A DNA stretch of 64,000 nucleotides from Glycomyces terrestris (lineage in GTDB: Bacteria > Actinomycetota > Actinomycetes > Mycobacteriales > Micromonosporaceae): assembly GCF_003933745.1 (NCBI RefSeq), contig NZ_RSEB01000002.1, positions 248,001 to 312,000 on the forward strand, read 5' to 3'. Every line of letters starts with the position of its first letter. The first letter of the stretch is position 1. The position numbers were made by a program, and so were the translations under genes. The notes below the pieces were generated by a model. It did not search any database. It was not told the origin of the DNA and worked only from the letters and a program-made list of their open reading frames with translations. Shown piece after piece: positions 58,837-64,000 of this stretch.

Positions 58837-59900
58837 GGTCGTCCCCCTCCAAGCATTTGGGTGTACTCGGCCTCGCTGACGACACCGTTCAGCGGGGCGG
58901 GCCCGTTCTCCCCGTCCGGAGCGCCCTGGTCCGCGCGCTCGCGCGCGCGTTCGTCGACCTGGACCGAACCGGGGGATTCGAGTTCCACCACCGCGACACT
59001 GATGTTGTCATGCCCGCCGTTGGCGAGCGCTTGTCGTGTCAACGCTACCGCCTTCTCGCCAACGCTGCCGTCCGGCAGTGGCAGAAGGTCGTGATCGTCA
59101 TTGAAATAACGCGACAGACCATCGCTGCACACTACGACATGCCCCCCGCCCAGATCCACGCGGAGGAGGTTCGGGTTCAGCGTCGGCGCGTCCGCCCCGA
59201 GCCATGCCAGCAGGGCTTTCGCATACGGGTTGCGGTACCGCTCGTCCGCGGGGTCCACCCCCTGGTACTCCAGCCGGGCCTGGATGGTGTCGTCCACCGT
59301 CAGGCACCGCGCCTCCTTCTCGCCGGCCCAGTACGCTCGCGAATCGCCGACCCAGCACAGGACCGCCTGGTTCCCCTCGACGACCGCCGACACGTACGTC
59401 GACGACGGCGGCGAGTTCGGGTACTGCTTGCCGACCGCGGCCACCGCCGAGTGGGCCGCGCCCACCCCGCGCCGCGACGCGTCCTCCGCCGACAGGCCCT
59501 CGGCCAGCGCGAGTCGGATCTCCGTCACAGCCGCTTCCACCCCTGCGAGTGACGCGCGCTCGGAGTCCGAGGCGCCCGAGACGCCGTCGCACACCACCGC
59601 GATCTTGCGGCCGTCCTCGGCCAGCGCGATCGCGATCGAGTCCTGGTTGTAGTGGTGGCGCTTCCCGACGTCCGTCGCCGCGCCGATGCCGGGCATCTCG
59701 AACGACAGGTGGTCGTCGGACCCGCCGGGGTGGTCGGGATTCTCCTCGACCGCCGCCGAGGATCGCCACGCGACGGCCTCGGCGGGGACCTCGAACTCCT
59801 CCAACTCCCCGCCGCAGTCCTCGCAGTAGCGGCCGAGGTCTGCCGGCAGACCGCAAGCGGTGCAACGCTTCGCGGCGCCCATGGTGGGTGAGGGCTGCAT
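58833..59900 (-). CDS. PP2C-family Ser/Thr phosphatase with N-terminal zinc ribbon
   Basis: A 355-residue phosphatase. [18 protein letters not shown] (Cys13, 16, 26, 29) is a zinc-ribbon-like start. The PPM domain runs from about 72: [44 protein letters not shown] and [14 protein letters not shown] hold the metal-binding aspartates. No membrane segment, so a cytoplasmic partner of PknG. ATG at 59900, 12 bases after pknG. Confidence 0.93.
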   Translation of the reverse strand: MQPSPTMGAAKRCTACGLPADLGRYCEDCGGELEEFEVPAEAVAWRSSAAVEENPDHPGGSDDHLSFEMPGIGAATDVGKRHHYNQDSIAIALAEDGRKIAVVCDGVSGASDSERASLAGVEAAVTEIRLALAEGLSAEDASRRGVGAAHSAVAAVGKQYPNSPPSSTYVSAVVEGNQAVLCWVGDSRAYWAGEKEARCLTVDDTIQARLEYQGVDPADERYRNPYAKALLAWLGADAPTLNPNLLRVDLGGGHVVVCSDGLSRYFNDDHDLLPLPDGSVGEKAVALTRQALANGGHDNISVAVVELESPGSVQVDERARERADQGAPDGENGPAPLNGVVSEAEYTQMLGGGRP

Positions 59901-59912
59901 AGGGCTCCTTCG

Positions 59913-62390
59913 CTACAGCATCGTGCGGGGGCGGTGGCGGTTGGCCAGGTCGAAGTAGTACACCTGGTCCTCCCTGCGGGTGCAGGCGTGGGCGAGGTCC
60001 CGGTAGGCCCGCTCCAGCGCCAGGCGCAGCTCGCGCTCCTCGGGGCGGGCCCCGAAGATCGGCGGCTCGCCGGCCGGTCCGGTGCGCACCACGGTGTCGA
60101 GCGCCTGGTGCAGGATCCGGGTCGACACCAGGTGCCGGCGCCGCGGTTCGAGCTTGAGCTCGTCGAGGCGCCCCGCCATGTGGTGCAGGTCCAGCAGCGA
60201 CGGCGGCGAGGTGCGCGAGTGCAGCGCCGTCTGGATCGCCGCGGTCTGCGCGATCCCGTACTGCGCCGAGGTCTTCGGGACCTGGTGCAGCGTCGTGATC
60301 GCGTCGGTCGAGTTGCCTTCGAGGTCGAGCAGGCGCGCCCGCCCGTACGCGGCCGACACGAACCGGTGGTCGCAGGTCCAGATCCGCGTGTAGTGCGGCA
60401 GCGCCAGGTCGTTGCGCCCGGCCAGCTCCGCGCACGCGGCCAGCGCCAGGCGCGGCGACAGCTCTCCGGGCAGGTGCGAGTACACCGCGTCGAAGTGCGC
60501 CGCGGCCGTGGCGAAGTCGGCGGCCAGCAGCGAGATGATCCCGCGCAGCCACGTCACCTGCCACGTGTTGCCCTCGCGCTGCGCGAACTGGTCGAGCACC
60601 GCCGCGGCCTGGTGCAGCTCCCCGGCGTTCACCAGGGTCCGCACCCGCCGCAGCTGCACCTCCGGGCTCTGCTGCGGCGCCGAGTTCAGCTCCGCGAGGA
60701 TGCCGTTGACGTCCGTGGCCTGCTGCGTCGCGAGGAACGCGGCCATCGGGTCGGCCAGGTCCACCATCGGGGTCGGCAGCGCGTGCGCCACGACGAACGG
60801 GTCGCCGATCGCGTGCACGTCGTACTCCACGTCCGGCTCGCCGAACACCGCCTGCTCGCCAGAGAACAGCGTGGACGGCTCGAACCGCGGCTCGCCGCGC
60901 TGCACCGACTGGACCTCGTGCAGGACCCCGCGCACCTGCGTGCGCATGTCGTCGGCGTCCTGGAACCGCGAGCGCGGGTCGATGTGGCAGGCGCGCAGCA
61001 GGAGCCGGTGGAACGACCCGTACTCGGCGAACTGCGGCGCCTCCGACGCCGGCGGCAGCTTGTCGCGGTAGGTGCTGGTGAAGCCCTTGAAGTCCAAGGC
61101 CAGCACCGCCATCGAGCGGCCGATCGTGTACAGGTCCGAGGTCACCGAGGGCCCCACGGAGAGGATCTCGTCGTTCGGCACCGAGTACCCGGGCGTCCCG
61201 TAGATCGCCGACTCCATGTCCTCGGCGTGCCGCACGGCCCCGAGGTCGATGAGCTTGAGCCAGGTCTCGACGTGGATGATGTTGTCCGGCTTGAAGTCGC
61301 AGAACAGCAGGTTGCGGTCGTGCAGGTAGCTGAACGCCGGCAGCAGCTCCGCGGTGTAGGTGAGCACCTGCTCCAGCGGCAGCGGCTTGCGCTCGCCGTT
61401 CTCGTCGACCGCGTCCCTGATGTCCCGCAGCGACTTCCCGGCGATGTACTCCATGACGATGTACGACTGGAGCTGCCCCGAGCGCGGGTCGGCGGAGGTG
61501 ACGAAGTCGTGGATGTCGACCACGTTCGGGTGGTCGATCCCGACCAGGAACCGCCGCTCGTTGATCGCGGCCTCGATCGCGTCCTCGTCCGAGGTGTTGA
61601 TGAGGCCCTTGATGACCACCCAGCGCTGCGTCAGGTCGTCGTCGAAGTTCTTGTCGTTCGCGAGGTAGATCCAGCCGAGGCCGCCGTGCGCGATCGCGCC
61701 GAGCACCTCGTACCGGTCCGACAGCAGGTCCCCGGGGTTGAGCGCCGGCGTGAACCAGTACCTGGCGCGGCAGTACGGGCAGAAGCCCTCCACGCGCCCG
61801 GCGCGGCCCGCCTGCGGGCGCCCCACCGGCTTGCCGCACGAGGAGCAGAACCGCTTGTGCTCGGGCACCTGCGGGTTCGCCAGGACCGCCTCGGCGGGGT
61901 CGCGCGGCGGCACCGGCGGGATGTCCGAGAGGCCCCCGCGCTGGCGGGTGCTGGACGTCGTCGAGCGGGTCACCGGCCCGGTGATCGGCTGCGGCAGCGG
62001 CGCGGCCGGGGCTCGGTAGGGCGCGGGCGGCGGCGACGCGACCGCGTTGGCGGGCACGACCTGCTGCGACTGCGCCACTTGCGCCTGATTGGCGGGTGCC
62101 ACCTGCCCCTGGTTGGCGGGAGCGACCTGCGCCTGGTTCGCGTGCGGCACGGGCGGTCCGACGGGCGTCGTCATGCTCGGCGGCGACAGGGCCGCCGTCC
62201 CCGGCGGGGGCGCCGAGGGCGCGGACGGGCCCGGCGGCTGCGGCGCGAAGCCCGGCTGCGGCGGCACGGGCGGCGGGGTGGACATGCGCCGGCGGACCGC
62301 GAGCGTGTCGCTCTCCTCGGTCTGCGGCTGCTGGTACTGGCCGGGCTGGTACCGCTGGGTGTGCTCGGGCGGCGGCTGCTGGTCGCTCAT
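59913..62390 (-). CDS. pknG: Serine/threonine protein kinase PknG
   Basis: An 825-residue soluble kinase. N-terminal disordered region with repeated APANQAQVA units (about 84-108), a rubredoxin-like metal site CSSC/CPYC (Cys182, 185, 204, 207), a kinase domain (about 225-480: GLGWIYLA, Lys261, CDFKPDNI with Asp365, IDLGAV with Asp382 instead of DFG) and a C-terminal TPR domain (about 560-760). The layout matches mycobacterial PknG, which controls glutamate and 2-oxoglutarate metabolism through GarA/OdhI. ATG at 62390. Operon glnX-glnH-pknG as in mycobacteria. Confidence 0.96.
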   Translation of the reverse strand: MSDQQPPPEHTQRYQPGQYQQPQTEESDTLAVRRRMSTPPPVPPQPGFAPQPPGPSAPSAPPPGTAALSPPSMTTPVGPPVPHANQAQVAPANQGQVAPANQAQVAQSQQVVPANAVASPPPAPYRAPAAPLPQPITGPVTRSTTSSTRQRGGLSDIPPVPPRDPAEAVLANPQVPEHKRFCSSCGKPVGRPQAGRAGRVEGFCPYCRARYWFTPALNPGDLLSDRYEVLGAIAHGGLGWIYLANDKNFDDDLTQRWVVIKGLINTSDEDAIEAAINERRFLVGIDHPNVVDIHDFVTSADPRSGQLQSYIVMEYIAGKSLRDIRDAVDENGERKPLPLEQVLTYTAELLPAFSYLHDRNLLFCDFKPDNIIHVETWLKLIDLGAVRHAEDMESAIYGTPGYSVPNDEILSVGPSVTSDLYTIGRSMAVLALDFKGFTSTYRDKLPPASEAPQFAEYGSFHRLLLRACHIDPRSRFQDADDMRTQVRGVLHEVQSVQRGEPRFEPSTLFSGEQAVFGEPDVEYDVHAIGDPFVVAHALPTPMVDLADPMAAFLATQQATDVNGILAELNSAPQQSPEVQLRRVRTLVNAGELHQAAAVLDQFAQREGNTWQVTWLRGIISLLAADFATAAAHFDAVYSHLPGELSPRLALAACAELAGRNDLALPHYTRIWTCDHRFVSAAYGRARLLDLEGNSTDAITTLHQVPKTSAQYGIAQTAAIQTALHSRTSPPSLLDLHHMAGRLDELKLEPRRRHLVSTRILHQALDTVVRTGPAGEPPIFGARPEERELRLALERAYRDLAHACTRREDQVYYFDLANRHRPRTML

Positions 62391-62398
62391 GCGTTCCC

Positions 62399-63358
62399 TC
62401 AATCCCGGTACTTCGTGGTCAGCGCGGCGGCCTCGGCCGCGAGCGGGCCCGCGAGCCACTCGTCGTACGACGCCTGCCAGCGGCCGTCGGCGATCATGGC
62501 CGCCAGGGCGCCGTTCACGAACCGCGCGAGGTCGGTGTTGCCCTTCTGGAACGCGATCCCGTACGACTCGACCGAGAACGCCTCGCCCACGACCTGGAGC
62601 GTCGGGTCCTGCACGGCCATGCCCGCGAGGATCGTGTCGTCGATCGCGACCGCGTCGACGGTGCCCTGCTGGAGCAGCACCAGGCAGTCGTTGAAGTCGG
62701 GCACGGTGACCGGCTGGACCTCGGCGTTCACGGCCGCGATGTTCCCGACCGAGGTCGAGCTCGCGCCGGTGCACACCTGCTGGTCGCCGGTCATCTCGGC
62801 GAGGCCGGCGATCCCGGACTCCTTGGTGACCAGGAGCCGCTGGCCCGCGTGGTAGTACTCGGTGGAGAACTCGACCTTCTCCCAGCGCTCGCACGTGATC
62901 GACATGGTGCGCACGACCATGTCGACGCGGTCCTCGGCGAGGGCCGTCTCGCGCTCGCCGGAGGTCATCGGCACCCAGCGGACCTTCGTGGCGTCGCCCA
63001 TGACGGCCTTGACCATCTCGGTGGCGATGTCGATGTCGAAGCCGGCGAGGGTGTTCGTCTCGGGGTCGCGGTAGCCCATGAGGTTCGTGGACTGGCTGAT
63101 CCCGATGCTGATCTGCTCGGGGTTGTCGAGCGTGGCCCGCGCCTGCTCGGCCGTGACGGACCCGGGGTTGTACGAGGCGAGCGGGTCGCAGCTGGTGTCG
63201 GGCGCGGCGGGGCTGGCGTCGGGGTCGAAGTCGATGCCCTCCGGCAGCGGCGTCGGCACGTCGACCTCCGGCGGCTCCATGTTCGCGGGGCTGGTGCACG
63301 CGGCCAGGATCAGGCACGCGGCGGCCGCGGCGACCGCCGTCTTCGCGAATCGAATCAT
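62399..63358 (-). CDS. glnH: Amino-acid-binding lipoprotein GlnH
   Basis: A 319-residue lipoprotein: lipobox LAAC with Cys21 and a type 3 solute-binding domain (ISIGISQSTNLMGYRDPETN, AGFDIDIATEMVKAVMG, CERWEKVEFSTEYYHAGQRLLV, VDAVAIDDTILAG). Mycobacterial GlnH binds aspartate and related amino acids and signals through GlnX to PknG. ATG at 63358 overlaps the glnX stop (ATGA). No ABC transporter gene is next to it, in line with a sensing role. Confidence 0.93.
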   Translation of the reverse strand: MIRFAKTAVAAAAACLILAACTSPANMEPPEVDVPTPLPEGIDFDPDASPAAPDTSCDPLASYNPGSVTAEQARATLDNPEQISIGISQSTNLMGYRDPETNTLAGFDIDIATEMVKAVMGDATKVRWVPMTSGERETALAEDRVDMVVRTMSITCERWEKVEFSTEYYHAGQRLLVTKESGIAGLAEMTGDQQVCTGASSTSVGNIAAVNAEVQPVTVPDFNDCLVLLQQGTVDAVAIDDTILAGMAVQDPTLQVVGEAFSVESYGIAFQKGNTDLARFVNGALAAMIADGRWQASYDEWLAGPLAAEAAALTTKYRD

Positions 63359-64000
63359 GCGTAGTACTCCGCAACTCGCATCTGGATGCCGACGGCGGCG
63401 CTGATGAGCGCCGCCAGGGAGAGCGCCGCGAGGCCGGCGGCGGCGCCCGAGAGGGACCGCTGGGCGTCGACGGTGGCCTCGACGAACCGGTCGGCGCTGG
63501 TCTCGGTGGCGGCCGTCAGGGCCTCGTTGAGCGCGTTGAAGGACGTCTGGAGGCTGCCCTCGTCCTCGCCGACCGCGAGGGCCACGGCGTCGGTGTAGCT
63601 GCCCTCCTGGGCGAGCTTGACGACCTCGCCGTGCCCGTTGCCCCACGCGGTGGCCGCCTCGCGGGCGGCGTCGATGGAGCCGGCGAGCTCGGCGTCGCCG
63701 CTGAACTGCCGGTCGAGCTGGTCGAGCAGGCCGCCCTCGGCGGCGAGCTCGGCCATGTGCTCGGCGTAGCGGTCGGCGGCCTGCTGGTCCTCGCCGCGGG
63801 CGATGAGCAGGAGCGACTCCTCGGCGCGCGCCTGCTGGGCCGCGATCTCGGCCTCGGCGAGCAGTTCGAGGGGCCGCGAGCCGTCGTCGTGGGAGCGGCC
63901 GGTGTGGCTCGCGGAGGCGAGCGAGGCCATCGCGAGCCAGCCCGCGAAGACCACGAGCAGGACGGTGGCGCCGACGAGCCCCAGGTTGAACGTGCGGTTC
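63355..64000 (-). CDS. GlnX-like membrane sensor, C-terminal part
   Basis: The frame runs off the right edge; 215 residues are visible. It has a membrane helix (NLGLVGATVLLVVFAGWLAM), an outer four-helix region rich in Ala and Glu, and a second helix near the C-terminus (AAAGLAALSLAALISAAVGI). Position before glnH and pknG and the two-helix layout match mycobacterial GlnX, proposed to pass the GlnH signal across the membrane. A GTG at 63954 is in frame, but the residues before it continue the membrane helix, so the true start is outside the window. Confidence 0.8.
   Translation of the reverse strand, partial: NRTFNLGLVGATVLLVVFAGWLAMASLASASHTGRSHDDGSRPLELLAEAEIAAQQARAEESLLLIARGEDQQAADRYAEHMAELAAEGGLLDQLDRQFSGDAELAGSIDAAREAATAWGNGHGEVVKLAQEGSYTDAVALAVGEDEGSLQTSFNALNEALTAATETSADRFVEATVDAQRSLSGAAAGLAALSLAALISAAVGIQMRVAEYYA

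Overview
The window is about 73-75% G+C by eye, uses many GTG and TTG starts and contains several probably leaderless genes. Its conserved blocks follow actinobacterial gene order: DUF3515-Lrp-thiL-rpmB-DAK-recG-rsmD-coaD-sepIVA-DUF177-rpmF-rnc-mutM, then smc-ftsY, lexA/nrdR-nrdJ, and glnX-glnH-pknG. This points to a filamentous or related actinobacterium, perhaps near Glycomycetaceae or Micromonosporales. The family placement is inference.

1-12.7 kb: the end of a PIN-like protein, then an exopolysaccharide or glycolipid locus. A minus-strand operon with overlapping start/stop codons runs from a Wzz/BY-kinase-like protein (whose P-loop lacks the lysine) through an O-antigen-ligase-type membrane protein, an APH-fold phosphotransferase, a sulfotransferase, a Wzx-type flippase and a methyltransferase. 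It is flanked by a WecG/TagA/CpsF glycosyltransferase, a second sulfotransferase, a GT2 and a membrane-anchored GH26-like enzyme. Together they predict a sulfated, possibly phosphorylated and methylated surface polysaccharide.

12.7-27.3 kb: housekeeping genes: 3-methyladenine glycosylase, thiamine-monophosphate kinase, ribosomal proteins L28 and L32 (both zinc-ribbon types), RecG, RsmD, CoaD, SepIVA-like, RNase III and Fpg. A LuxR-type regulator, a CAP-domain secreted protein and a tiny coiled-coil protein follow. 27.5-33.2 kb: smc and ftsY, separated by a decayed tandem copy of the smc tail and two inverted repeats, then an APH-fold kinase. A promoter-plus-hairpin without an ORF at 33.26-33.45 kb looks like a small RNA gene.

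33.6-42.4 kb: a Tat-exported vanadium-haloperoxidase/PAP2-like protein preceded by a 20-bp perfect palindrome and a possible leader peptide; a transglutaminase-like protein; a small basic protein; then a mannan-use locus (GH5_8-type endo-mannanase with CBM2, LacI regulator, GH2 beta-mannosidase) whose control regions share CGGTTCA operator-like sites.

42.4-57.7 kb: a divergent CobT-like protein, DapF, ACT-domain malic enzyme, HflX, a membrane protein with a GNVYG-repeat tail, LexA with promoter and box, NrdR and the B12-dependent ribonucleotide reductase NrdJ with NrdR boxes, a Ser/Thr kinase with sensor domain, and a leaderless TetR gene with its alpha/beta hydrolase, two matching operators being visible. 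57.7-64 kb: a minus-strand operon GlnX (partial)-GlnH-PknG-PP2C-FHA, probably an amino-acid-sensing phosphorylation module.

No tRNA, rRNA, CRISPR array, insertion sequence or prophage gene was recognised.
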